Shown here piece after piece: positions 52,902 through 61,526 of a stretch of DNA of 64,000 nt. Positions within the stretch are counted from its first letter, which is position 1; every line of letters starts with the position of its first letter. Source of the stretch: an uncultured Collinsella sp. (GTDB lineage Bacteria; Actinomycetota; Coriobacteriia; Coriobacteriales; Coriobacteriaceae); NCBI GenBank assembly GCA_934654775.1, contig CAKUGR010000012.1:28016-92015 (forward strand). Direction: 5' to 3'. The notes under the pieces were generated by a model, which saw only the letters and a list, made by a program, of their open reading frames with translations, was not told where the DNA came from and made no database searches. The position numbers and the translations under genes are program-made.

Positions 52902-53360
52902 AGCTTCGGCTACGGCGGCTACTGCCTGCCCAAGGACGCCAAGCAGCTGATGGTGAACTACAGGGACGTGCCGCAGAACCTGATCTGGGCCATCGTGGAC
53001 GCCAACCGCACCCGCAAGGACTTCGTGGCAGACGAGGTGCTGCAGATGGTTTGGGACCGCGTGTACGCCGGCAAGGAGAAGCCGGTCGTGGGCGTGTACC
53101 GCCTGACGATGAAGTCCAACTCCGACAACTTCCGCGCGAGCTCCATCCAGGGCGTCATGAAGCGCGTGAAGGCCAAGGGCGTGCCCGTCGTGGTCTACGA
53201 GCCCACGCTGGACGCGCCGGAGTTCTTCGGCTCCGAGGTGACCCACGACCTTGAGGCCTTCAAGGCCGGCTACGACGTGATCGTCGCCAACCGCTGGAGC
53301 GACGAGCTCGCGGACGTGGCGGACAAGGTCTACACGAGGGATCTGTTTAAGCGGGGCTAG
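52902..53360 (+). pseudogene. ugd: 3' fragment of UDP-glucose 6-dehydrogenase gene, copy 2
   Basis: A longer remnant than copy 1: it starts at [16 protein letters not shown], the catalytic-cysteine motif, runs through [20 protein letters not shown] and ends [11 protein letters not shown]. The NAD-binding domain is absent. An internal ATG at 52950 could start a 136-residue peptide lacking the catalytic Cys. GC-rich between AT-rich genes; the change at about 52900 is abrupt. The same ten bases CTGTTGCTGA lie shortly before both copies (49819 and 52868). Confidence 0.85.
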
Positions 53361-53418
53361 GGGAGGGCGGCTGCTCTAGTCGGGCGCGTATCGCCTTTCG
53401 TAAATTTAACTGTGTTGA

Positions 53419-53464
53419 GGATGAGGGTCTATCGGCTAACGCCGATAGACCCTCATCCCTTTTA
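53419..53464 (+). terminator. Terminator of ugd fragment 2
   Basis: An 18-base perfect stem (53419-53436 with 53441-53458) closes on a TAAC loop and is followed by CTTTT. The apical CGGCTAACGCCG is shared with the terminator at 50325. The rest of the 296-base gap before the next gene shows nothing. Confidence 0.88.
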
Positions 53465-53656
53465 AGGAAAATATATCTCTGCTCGATTGTCTAAGTTAAT
53501 ACTACGTTCCGCTACCTGTCTCCAAGTTGATACCATTGAATTCAATTAAGTGACTGCCATTGTGTGTCTATTACATCGGCAACAACACTTTATGGCAAGC
53601 AATTACAGCCCACGCATTGAGAAACGGTGGCTCTTCATCGGAAGGTTTGATTCAAC

Positions 53657-56600
53657 TTGAGCATTTCAGACAAATCTCAACTATCGTCCGACGATAATGC
53701 ATGCGAGCTGAAACCAATGACTCCAAAGTACGATGAGAGCCAGCATAGACGATACGTTGATCGTCTTAGGAATGCACTTTATGAGCAGAATTGTAAGAGT
53801 GTGGCTCTTTCTGGATCTTATGGAAGCGGCAAAAGTAGCATTCTGGAACAATTTGTTAAAGAGGCTAAGGAGGATGGCCACTCTGTCGCTAAAGTCAGCT
53901 TGGCAACTTTTAATGCCGATCTATATCGGCAAGGGGACAGTGCGGATTCTTCGATAACAACATTGCTTGAGCGTGAGATTTTAGGCCAACTTCTCTATCA
54001 AGGAGACCCTACTAAAGCGCCTAAGTCTTCCTTTAATCAAATACACAACACTTCGTTGTGGTGCAAGGTTAAATCGGCAATGCCCGTCTCTCTAATTATC
54101 TTTTTCGCTCTTATAGGTGCTTTGATATTTCATTTTTCAAAAACTCTCACATTTGCGTCGTGCCTTACTTTTATGGCTGATGCTAGCAAAAAACGACTCC
54201 AAATGGTTATGTCGCTCACTATCTTATTATTAGTGGCGTTCTATTCTGCTATTTCGCTCATATGTGGATACGTCCTCTGGGTTTTTGATAAGGCGCGCAT
54301 TAAGTCAATTTCTGCCTCGGGAATTACATTATCCATTGCCGCGGACGAAGATTACGCCTCATATTTCAATAAATATAGAGACGAGCTTATTTACCTGTTT
54401 GAAGCGAACGGCTTCGACACAGTGATTTTCGAAGATATTGATCGTTTCGATAACCTTGCTATTTTCGAAGAGCTTCGAAAGCTGAACGATCTTTTAAATA
54501 TGGCGCCTGGCATTGTTGGCAAAGAGGGCAATAAAGTTGTTAGCTTTGTATATGCCGTAAAAGACAGCATATTCGCATTAAAGAAGGAGCCAACCGAAGA
54601 CTCTAGGGAAGTTCTCGGTTCGGGACGCGTGAAATTCTTTGACATGATAATTTCTGTTGTCCCATTCATTTCGAAGTTTAATGCCAACGAGATGGTCGCC
54701 AAGGTATTTGAGACGGAGCTAGAGCAAGCCAAGTCCACAAAAGAAGGTCAGCGTTTTTCCGATCTGCTTTTGCTTGCGGCTCCCTATATTGCGGATATGC
54801 GCTTGATGATTAGCATTCGTAACGACTATTTGGTTATGGTTCAAGAGATGGGTGCCCCGTCATTCGATAAGCCCTCTTCATTGGGGCTAACCTGTACTGG
54901 AATGCTAGCAATTGCAATCTATAAGAATTTGTATCCTCTGGAATATGAAGACCTTCGTATTCATAAGGGAAAGCTGAATGAGCTGTATGACATCCACCAA
55001 AGGGGGATTAACCGTGCTGTCGAGCAGCTTTCGGCTGCAAAAATGCTACTCCAGCACTGCAATGAACATAATGGGGTATTGGATGATATTGCCAAGGCTC
55101 TTGGCAGGGAGCTTAAAGACGCACTCGATAAACGCGTTAGTTCAATTGCGCAGTTAACAACTGACTCAGATTATTTTTATACTAACGACAAAAACGCAAA
55201 AAATATTTTTACCCCTGCTTTTTGGAATCAATTCTTCTCACTTCGCCCTGAGGATTACCTTTATATTGGTCAAAGTCATTTAAATGGTGGTGCCGGTGTA
55301 AAGCTATCTAAAAAAGAGCTTCTTGATCTGTTGAACGTAGATATTCCAGACATTGGGATGAGAGAAGTCTTGAATGTAGGGATTAACAATATTTCGATTA
55401 TCAATTTTGACATGAGAATTGAATCTGTACGGATTTCCGATTTTTACTCTAACCCCGAATTATCATGTCCAGCCATTAATGCTGAAGAAGGCTCCCTGGT
55501 ATCGTTTTCTTCAATTGTTAAGCAAATAATGGGAGATGGACTTGTATCTGAATTAGTCCTTGAAGGCTTCATTAGGAAGGATTTCGATCTTTATATTTCC
55601 AAATATCCTTCCGATGCAAAGCCCCGTGTTGTTAATTTTGTCTATCACTGTTATCAGCGCGGCGTTCAGGATCTTGATTATGTGTTGGATAACGACGACT
55701 GTCATGCCGTCTTAAAGATCATTCCGACTACGCATTTAGGTAAATCTTGCTGCTTCAACCGCCATCTATTCACTTATGTTCTGAACAGAAAGAATGTAGA
55801 GTTATCTGCCGATACTCAAGATGCTATTACCACAATGGTTGATGGGATAATCGACAATTATCCTGGATCCGGTAAGCAGCTTATAGAGCGCTTGCTTGAG
55901 GGCTATCCAAACAACCGGAGCCAAGTGCAGACACTCATTAGGGCGCTGCTTGCCCAAACTGAACGCGCTTTCGACATCCTTGTCGATTCATCAAAAGACA
56001 CATGTTCGCAGCGATCTCAGTATGAGCTTATGTCCTACGCCCTTGCGAACATGAATCCAGAAACCCCTTATTCTTGTAAGTCAAGCTCATCTTGGCTTTC
56101 ATATAATATCGAGTTGATGTCAATTGCTGGCATAGTCGTAAATCAAAGCAGGGGCATCAAGATTGCAAACTATCTCAAGCGCTGCGCAATCACCATCCGT
56201 GACCTAAGTTCTCTTGGTGAACAGCTCGGAATGTCCGTTGTTGACCTTGGAAACTATGATGTTACACGAGCCAATTTGTTGTTCGCATGCAAAACTAGCC
56301 GAGTGCCAACGCTTGACACCCTCGATGAGGTTTACCCTGTTGTCTATGCAAGGATCACTTCTTCTGAAGAGGCCCTGGCCTCGTATTTAAACGCCATGGA
56401 ACCTACGGAGTACACCGCTACACAGTTTGCATCCTTTGTGTTTAACGGGCTTTGTCGAGGAATTGAGTCATGGCAGCAATCTGCTGACGTCGACATTCTT
56501 GCCAACACAATAGTCGCGCGACTCGATCCAACAGCTGAAACCGTTGACCTGGATATGCTTCATCCAATTAATTCTGTCGATGAGCTCAATGTAATGGGGC

Positions 56601-57265
56601 GGGCATTGCTTCGCGAACTCATTCTCAACCAAAAAGTTGTAAAGACGTATAGAAATGCTGTTTATATTTTGAAGCTCGAAAATGTTGATCGTGCATCTCG
56701 CGATCTAAACCTTTTCGATAGATTCATGGGGTTGGGAGATATCAGCGAAATGCCCAATGATTTATCAAATAGAAATTCTGATGTGACTGAGTTTGCTAAT
56801 GGATTGTTATTTAGGGCCCACCTATCTTCCGACGAGCTGTTAAGCGCCATGTGCAAGCTAAAGGAATTTAATGAAGATTCTTTTCCCATTGCTGTCGATA
56901 GTGACACCATCAGCGAAATCAACTATGAAAACCCAACCATTATTGAATTAACTGAACATGAGTTAATTGGACCTCTTAATGCGGTTTATGAATACCTAGA
57001 TGGCGGTAACTGGAATTCCAGAAGGAGAATTCTTAAAAAGCTGCTCAGTAAAAACTCAGTAAAGGACCGGAGCGTCTTGCCGCGGCTGTATGCATGCGAT
57101 TTGCCCCGAATTGTTGCAGCCGCCAAAACCTGGGGCTCATGGCTGGCGGAGGATATAGCATCTGACCCTGGTTACTACATCGATCAGTGCCGTGAAGATG
57201 ACTCTGAGAAAGAGATAGTGCTTATGGAGATCAAGAAGAAAGCCGGAAGACTTGGGCTGATTTAG
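53657..57265 (+). CDS. KAP/YobI-like P-loop ATPase with two inserted membrane helices
   Basis: A 1202-residue protein. Walker A is LSGSYGSGKSS (residues 51-61). Two transmembrane helices (about 142-160 and 184-209) lie between it and Walker B, VIFEDIDRFDN (256-266), followed by FEELRKLNDLLN. Helices inserted in the P-loop domain and an EDIDRFD Walker B are marks of KAP-type NTPases, and the N-terminal region resembles the YobI family. The remaining 850 residues are mostly helical with no motif I know. It follows ugd fragment 2, is AT-rich, and is followed by a small gene after 16 bases. Membrane-linked defence is a fair inference. Confidence 0.78.
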   Translation: MSISDKSQLSSDDNACELKPMTPKYDESQHRRYVDRLRNALYEQNCKSVALSGSYGSGKSSILEQFVKEAKEDGHSVAKVSLATFNADLYRQGDSADSSITTLLEREILGQLLYQGDPTKAPKSSFNQIHNTSLWCKVKSAMPVSLIIFFALIGALIFHFSKTLTFASCLTFMADASKKRLQMVMSLTILLLVAFYSAISLICGYVLWVFDKARIKSISASGITLSIAADEDYASYFNKYRDELIYLFEANGFDTVIFEDIDRFDNLAIFEELRKLNDLLNMAPGIVGKEGNKVVSFVYAVKDSIFALKKEPTEDSREVLGSGRVKFFDMIISVVPFISKFNANEMVAKVFETELEQAKSTKEGQRFSDLLLLAAPYIADMRLMISIRNDYLVMVQEMGAPSFDKPSSLGLTCTGMLAIAIYKNLYPLEYEDLRIHKGKLNELYDIHQRGINRAVEQLSAAKMLLQHCNEHNGVLDDIAKALGRELKDALDKRVSSIAQLTTDSDYFYTNDKNAKNIFTPAFWNQFFSLRPEDYLYIGQSHLNGGAGVKLSKKELLDLLNVDIPDIGMREVLNVGINNISIINFDMRIESVRISDFYSNPELSCPAINAEEGSLVSFSSIVKQIMGDGLVSELVLEGFIRKDFDLYISKYPSDAKPRVVNFVYHCYQRGVQDLDYVLDNDDCHAVLKIIPTTHLGKSCCFNRHLFTYVLNRKNVELSADTQDAITTMVDGIIDNYPGSGKQLIERLLEGYPNNRSQVQTLIRALLAQTERAFDILVDSSKDTCSQRSQYELMSYALANMNPETPYSCKSSSSWLSYNIELMSIAGIVVNQSRGIKIANYLKRCAITIRDLSSLGEQLGMSVVDLGNYDVTRANLLFACKTSRVPTLDTLDEVYPVVYARITSSEEALASYLNAMEPTEYTATQFASFVFNGLCRGIESWQQSADVDILANTIVARLDPTAETVDLDMLHPINSVDELNVMGRALLRELILNQKVVKTYRNAVYILKLENVDRASRDLNLFDRFMGLGDISEMPNDLSNRNSDVTEFANGLLFRAHLSSDELLSAMCKLKEFNEDSFPIAVDSDTISEINYENPTIIELTEHELIGPLNAVYEYLDGGNWNSRRRILKKLLSKNSVKDRSVLPRLYACDLPRIVAAAKTWGSWLAEDIASDPGYYIDQCREDDSEKEIVLMEIKKKAGRLGLI

Positions 57266-57281
57266 TTGGAAATCAGCTTTA

Positions 57282-57803
57282 TTGAAATATAGGACTTGCC
57301 TAAATGGAAAACCAGATATTAACGTCGATATGGAGGCGATGGACTTGGCAGCGGCGAGAGACATGCTATTTGATTTATTTAACAGGGGCTTTACGGTGGT
57401 AACTGAAACATGTAGCGAAGTCCTGAATGGCATAATTAGTGATGAGTGCATCGAAGCATTTGACCAGGGTATTGAGATTGGAATAGAAAATACAATTCGC
57501 GCCTTAATTGACGCTTCTGTAAATGAAGACAAAATGATCGCGGCAATTCAAAAATCATGGGGTCTTTCGAGAGAAGATTCAGCTCAAAAAATTGGTTCAG
57601 TAAAGCGCAAGATTGCTCTTGAGGGCCTAGAGGAATACCTGCTCTGTAAAGGCAAAAGCAAATTTGCTGTAAAAAAGTTTAAACAAGAGTACTCGGTCAT
57701 TATCAGGCTGAACCATGATGAATCTTTGATCGACCTATGGAATAAGCCTGGGCAACTATATGAAAAGCTTTTGGATTGGACCCCATCTAACTCACGGGCT
57801 TAA
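57282..57803 (+). CDS. Small unknown partner of the YobI-like ATPase
   Basis: A 173-residue helical, acidic-then-basic protein: MDLAAARDMLFDLFNRGFTV, IGIENTIRALIDASVNEDKM and AAIQKSWGLSREDSAQKIGS are visible blocks; the C-terminus is Lys-rich then DLWNKPGQLYEKLLDW. No family recognised. It starts 16 bases after the ATPase with the same base composition, so the two are probably one unit. The start is unclear: TTG at 57282, or ATG at 57330 or 57339. An ATG at 57304 opens another frame for 34 codons. No signal peptide or membrane helix. Confidence 0.6.
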   Translation: MKYRTCLNGKPDINVDMEAMDLAAARDMLFDLFNRGFTVVTETCSEVLNGIISDECIEAFDQGIEIGIENTIRALIDASVNEDKMIAAIQKSWGLSREDSAQKIGSVKRKIALEGLEEYLLCKGKSKFAVKKFKQEYSVIIRLNHDESLIDLWNKPGQLYEKLLDWTPSNSRA

Positions 57804-58028
57804 TGCGATCAATTTCAGCTTTGAGATGATTAGAACTCGTATCGACAATCAATTGGTACCGGCTACCTTCTCCTTTCACCGACTGGCAAAACGATTTACA
57901 CCTAATTTCGGGGTTCGTTTACAGGCAATTCGTTCGCCACTCGCCCGATCTCGCTACACTAATAACTGCTGCTACCAGGTAGTTTTCTGGCACAGTTTCC
58001 ATTGGCTCTTGCGAAGATCGGAGCGGTT

Positions 58029-59102
58029 ATGTTTGCTGCCGCGTTCCACACTAGCCGTCACTACATCCTGTTTACTGCCATGGCCTGCCTATGCGTTTTG
58101 CTGGGTGGGCCTTCCTATGCCGCGGGTGCGGAGAGCCTCATCATTGCGGGCGCGACGTACTATGAGCCGGGCGCGTCGGGCCCCGGGTGGGCCTGGACCG
58201 ATGCCGACCACCTGGAGCTTAACGGCTACAGGGGCGAGGCCATCGGCGCCGACGGCGACCTGGTGGTGACGCTGACCGGGCAGAACACTGTTGTCGAGAC
58301 GAGCGCGCCCGACGTGGACATCTCGCGTTGCGGCATGGAGGTGTGGGGCGATCTGACGCTCCGCGGCACCGGGTCGCTGGTGGCCACGGGCTCGCAGTGC
58401 GGGATCTACATGTCGGGGACGTTCGCGGTGGACGGCTGCAAGGTTGACGCGCGGACCGACGGCGCCGGCATCGCGGACGCGCGGGTGGCCGGCGTGATCG
58501 CGGACGGTCTTGCCGCTCACGGCGGTGGGCGCGTTGTCGCCGCGGGCGCGGGCTCCGGGGCGGGCGTGCGCGCCTATGGTGTGTGCCTGCTGGGCGGGGC
58601 TGCCGGCGGCGGCGCGGCCGGGCAGCTTACCGTCGTTGCGTCCTGGCTGGATGCGTCGGGCGCCGACGGCGGCGTCGCCTGCCTGGGCGGGTCGCTTGCA
58701 TCCGCACGCTTTGTGGCGCCTGCGGGCGGGGCCTTTGGTGCGGGCGGCGTGGTGAATGCCGACGGGACGACGGCGATGCATGTGGTCATTGAGCCCGAGA
58801 GCGCTGCCGTCCCGGTGGGGGAGACCGACACGCCCAGCGGCGAGCCCTCCGCCGATGTTGACCCTACTATTGGAGGGGCCTCTGCGGAACAGGCGACGCA
58901 TCCCACGGTAAAGCCCGCGGTCGCGACAAAGACGACAACCACGACGACGGTGACAAAGACCACGGCCGCCAAGGCTTCCAAGCCCAATGCCGCAACCGCG
59001 ACGTCCTCATCACTTCCCAAGACCGCCGACACCAACTGGATTGCCGCATCCGCAGCATTATTCCTGCTAGGAACAGTACTCCTCGCCGCCGTACGCTGCT
59101 AA
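58029..59102 (+). CDS. LPXTG-type surface protein with signal peptide
   Basis: A 357-residue exported protein. The signal peptide has a core TAMACLCVLLGG and a likely cut after YAAGA. The body is Gly/Ala/Asp-rich beta sequence (LELNGYRGEAIGADGDLVVT), followed by a Thr/Lys-rich wall-spanning stretch. The C-terminus has LPKTADTN, a hydrophobic helix and the short basic end RC: a sortase anchor. ATG at 58029 has GGAG six bases upstream. GC-rich, unlike the ATPase unit before it, so it may mark a return to native sequence. Binding partner unknown. The 225 bases before it hold nothing recognised. Confidence 0.82.
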   Translation: MFAAAFHTSRHYILFTAMACLCVLLGGPSYAAGAESLIIAGATYYEPGASGPGWAWTDADHLELNGYRGEAIGADGDLVVTLTGQNTVVETSAPDVDISRCGMEVWGDLTLRGTGSLVATGSQCGIYMSGTFAVDGCKVDARTDGAGIADARVAGVIADGLAAHGGGRVVAAGAGSGAGVRAYGVCLLGGAAGGGAAGQLTVVASWLDASGADGGVACLGGSLASARFVAPAGGAFGAGGVVNADGTTAMHVVIEPESAAVPVGETDTPSGEPSADVDPTIGGASAEQATHPTVKPAVATKTTTTTTVTKTTAAKASKPNAATATSSSLPKTADTNWIAASAALFLLGTVLLAAVRC

Positions 59103-59157
59103 GGTTGCGCAGCATACCCGGCCACAATACAAATACTCAGTGGAAACTATTAGGGCA

Positions 59158-59190
59158 AACGCTTTCGTCAAGAGAGCGTTGTTTATTTTT
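59158..59190 (+). terminator. Rho-independent terminator after the LPXTG gene
   Basis: AACGCTTTC at 59158-59166 pairs with GAGAGCGTT at 59172-59180 (one mismatch), followed by GTTTATTTTT. Confidence 0.7.
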
Positions 59191-59356
59191 CACGCTCTGT
59201 TAGCGCACTAGCCATGTACGCTTCCGATCGGTGGATGCTCAGCTTGCGCCTTTCGAGACTGCAGGATCCTGCAAGGCCTGAACACCCGTGTGGTTCGCAC
59301 CTCAATTGTCCGGTGTCCATTTTCAGCTTTTAAGGCAACCGTGTATGGCAATATAC

Positions 59357-59368
59357 AAACATATGTTC
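59357..59368. promoter_or_regulatory. LexA/SOS-box-like palindrome
   Basis: AAACATATGTTC differs by one base from the Gram-positive/actinobacterial SOS-box core GAACATATGTTC and touches a TATACT (59369-59374) that looks like a -10 box. Downstream only a 23-codon ORF from an ATG at 59375 and then the DUF1828 gene at 59567 are found. The remaining part of the 464-base gap shows nothing else. Confidence 0.4.
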
Positions 59369-59566
59369 TATACTTATGGGAAGGAGTTGCTGTAGCCAGT
59401 TAGATGAAAGACAGTCAACTATCTGTCCCGACGGGCATTTGCCATAACGTTAGATATGGGGCATTTGCGATGAGGATTGGAGCTGCCGTGAATACCTTCA
59501 GTTGGAACGATATGGATTCAACAGCTTGCGAATACATCTTAATTAAGCTATCTCTGGGGGTGTGAG

Positions 59567-60412
59567 ATGAATGTAGAACAGGCTCGCGGTTTTATCAGCG
59601 CTTACGCCAAGTTCGTAGAAGTAAATATGGTGCCAGTCCAGCAGGGTAATGGCGTTTGCATTTCCACACCCATGCTTAATCGAAACAACGATTGCATGCG
59701 GGTTTACCTTGGCGATGACCCGTCGGGCGGCTACGTCATTTCTGACCTAGGAGAAACTATCAATGATCTCGAATTATCTGGTTTCTCCATGACAGGTCAA
59801 AGAATCGATAAGCTCAATTCGATTCTTTCCGGTTTTTCAGTAAAGGAAGAAGAAGGCGAGCTGTGCATTACGGCTTCCGCAGCAGATCTTCCTATGAAGA
59901 TGAACATGCTTCTTCAGGCCATGGCCTCTGTAGACGATATGTTCTTGCTCTCTCAAAGCAGCGTGAGAAATCTTTTCACCGAAGATGTCGGCAATTGGCT
60001 ACTTGATAATGAAATCCCTTATGTTCCCGGTCCCTCCTTTCAGGGCCGATCCGGTCTTTCGTTCAAATTTGACTATGCAATCGGCAAAAATAAGAGAAGA
60101 CCCATGCGCCTTATTAAAACTGTTAATAACCCCGACAAACAAGGTATCCAAAACGCGCTATTTGGATGGGAAGATATCAAGTCGGCGCGCAACGATTGCG
60201 AAGGGGTCGTTTTTCTAAACTCCACCAACACCAAGGACGGTGTCGTCCCACCCGAATCTATCGAGGCTTGCAAAAACTACGGACTTACACCAATCATTTG
60301 GGGAGTCGACCAGGACTCTTATGTTCCCATGCTTGCTGCATTGCCGGTAGGGCTCGACCAGTGCAATCTAAATAACGCTCGTGGAGAACTCGCCTTCAAT
60401 CGCTTTTTTTGA
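59567..60412 (+). CDS. DUF1828/DUF1829 domain protein
   Basis: A 281-residue soluble protein. The first half (VPVQQGNGVCISTPMLNRNNDCMRVYLGDDPSGGYVISDLGET, given here in two blocks by VPVQQGNGVCISTPMLNRN and the YVISDLGET strand) fits DUF1828; the second half (FKFDYAIGKNKRRPMRLIKT, then DCEGVVFLNSTN) fits DUF1829. Such proteins are found in phages and accessory islands and have no known function; the C-terminal half has the look of a nuclease-like fold, but no catalytic set is clear. GGGGGTG precedes the ATG. Confidence 0.7.
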   Translation: MNVEQARGFISAYAKFVEVNMVPVQQGNGVCISTPMLNRNNDCMRVYLGDDPSGGYVISDLGETINDLELSGFSMTGQRIDKLNSILSGFSVKEEEGELCITASAADLPMKMNMLLQAMASVDDMFLLSQSSVRNLFTEDVGNWLLDNEIPYVPGPSFQGRSGLSFKFDYAIGKNKRRPMRLIKTVNNPDKQGIQNALFGWEDIKSARNDCEGVVFLNSTNTKDGVVPPESIEACKNYGLTPIIWGVDQDSYVPMLAALPVGLDQCNLNNARGELAFNRFF

Positions 60413-60530
60413 AGGCGACTCTATTTTTCAATGACATTGACCGCACGTTGACGGAAGAGATGAAATGTGAGCCTACCCGTTGGGGACGACGCTTTCGGAG
60501 ACCGCATGTCGCAGTAATAACGTTCTGTTT

Positions 60531-60791
60531 TCCGGAAGTGCGGGGTAAAAACGAAAATCTCCGAGCGCAACTCAATTTTTATCAGCAAAACCGCAGGTCG
60601 CTGAAGCGCAAAACCGGGGTCTGGTCGGCAGATCTCGGTTTTTCCCGCACTTCCGGATTCGCAAAACGGAAGTATGCGGCAAATTCCGGAACCCTCGACC
60701 ACACCACCTATTTCGCGCAAAGAAACCGCCGGTAGAAGCGTTGCCCTACCGTCGTGTGTTCGACATGTCTGAGATTTGCCGCATACTTCCG
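60531..60791. repeat. Two adjacent inverted repeats sharing a CGGAAGT core (family G)
   Basis: Element 1: TCCGGAAGTGCGGG at 60531-60544 and its complement at 60644-60657. Element 2: CGGAAGTATGCGGCAAAT at 60667-60684 and its perfect complement at 60774-60791. All four arms contain CGGAAGT followed by GCGG. They fill the 455-base gap between the DUF1828 gene and the nucleotidyltransferase gene; no gene is seen there. Confidence 0.75.
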
Positions 60792-60867
60792 GTTTTTCTC
60801 CCTCCGTGGCACCCACACCAGCGACGTGAAATTGTCTTTCATGCACATGCCAAGTTATAATCGGCCC

Positions 60868-61206
60868 ATGATTACGCTTGCCGACATATCTTCCGCCGCC
60901 TACCGCGTGCTGCTTCGCTACGACGTCCGAGAAGCGTATCTATTTGGCTCGTTCGCCCGCGGCGAGCAAACGCCCGATAGCGACATTGACCTGCGCCTTG
61001 TTTGCGGCGGCACCATGACGTTCGGCACGCTATACGAGCTTTCTCTGGAGCTCGAAGAGGCGCTCGGGCGAAAGGTCGACATCGTTACCAACCCGCCCGA
61101 GTACATGCGACCGGCTTTTCGCAAGAACGTTAAGAAGGATGAGGTGCGCATCTATGATACGTCACGAACAGGAAAGGGAGCTTGCGGATCCCATCCCGCT
61201 GCTTGA
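60868..61206 (+). CDS. MNT-type nucleotidyltransferase (MntA-like antitoxin)
   Basis: A 112-residue minimal nucleotidyltransferase: YLFGSFARGEQTPDSDIDL carries the GSxARG and DxD motif, and VDIVTN provides the third acid. MNT proteins usually neutralise HEPN RNases by adding AMP. Conserved sequence ends at about EVRIYD; the last 13 residues look like read-through beyond a normal end. ATG at 60868 starts the family-like part. Instead of a HEPN gene, a 62-residue ORF overlaps its end. Confidence 0.82.
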   Translation: MITLADISSAAYRVLLRYDVREAYLFGSFARGEQTPDSDIDLRLVCGGTMTFGTLYELSLELEEALGRKVDIVTNPPEYMRPAFRKNVKKDEVRIYDTSRTGKGACGSHPAA

Positions 61207-61342
61207 TCCACCCGATGGACCCAACGCGGAGAGTTTGGAAGCCATCCACGAAGGCGATGCATTCTTTGCCACGGGAAAGCCCGGTCGATTCGACAACGCA
61301 GTTGATCTTATCAATGCAGTCCTAAAAGCACCTGAAATGTGA
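61154..61342 (+). CDS. Small ORF with RelB-like C-terminus, possible chimera
   Basis: 62 residues starting MIRHEQERELAD and continuing PNAESLEAIHEGDAFFATG and FDNAVDLINAVLK. The latter part resembles the toxin-binding C-terminus of RelB/DinJ-type antitoxins, but the DNA-binding ribbon-helix-helix is missing. Its start overlaps the nucleotidyltransferase gene by 53 bases, where a HEPN toxin gene would be expected. It may be two broken genes joined. Function not assignable. Confidence 0.4.
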   Translation: MIRHEQERELADPIPLLDPPDGPNAESLEAIHEGDAFFATGKPGRFDNAVDLINAVLKAPEM

Positions 61343-61388
61343 GAGAATTCAATTACCGAAGAGGCGATTGTCTCGGAAGTGTCAAACA

Positions 61389-61415
61389 GGCGAGGTACGT
61401 ACCTCGCCATTTTTA
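61389..61415. terminator. Palindromic terminator before the HigB gene
   Basis: GGCGAGGTACGTACCTCGCC at 61389-61408 is a perfect 20-base palindrome followed by ATTTTTAT. It would end transcription from the nucleotidyltransferase side. Confidence 0.75.
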
Positions 61416-61490
61416 TATCTCGGCACATGAAAATCGGTCCGTAATTGCAATCCGCGAACTATGAAAGAACAAGATTACATGCTAAACTAA

Positions 61491-61507
61491 ATTACCTATA
61501 AGGTAAT
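61491..61507. promoter_or_regulatory. Operator-like palindrome before higB
   Basis: ATTACCTATAAGGTAAT has seven-base perfect arms (61491-61497 and 61501-61507) and ends 19 bases before the toxin start. HigA-type antitoxins repress their own operon from such sites. Confidence 0.55.
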
Positions 61508-61526
61508 CTCTTTAGGCGGTACTCGT

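Noticed and set aside
57304-57408. Alternative start ATG at 57304 for the YobI partner gene
   Set aside because: It opens a different frame that stops after 34 codons; it would need a frameshift, for which there is no other sign.
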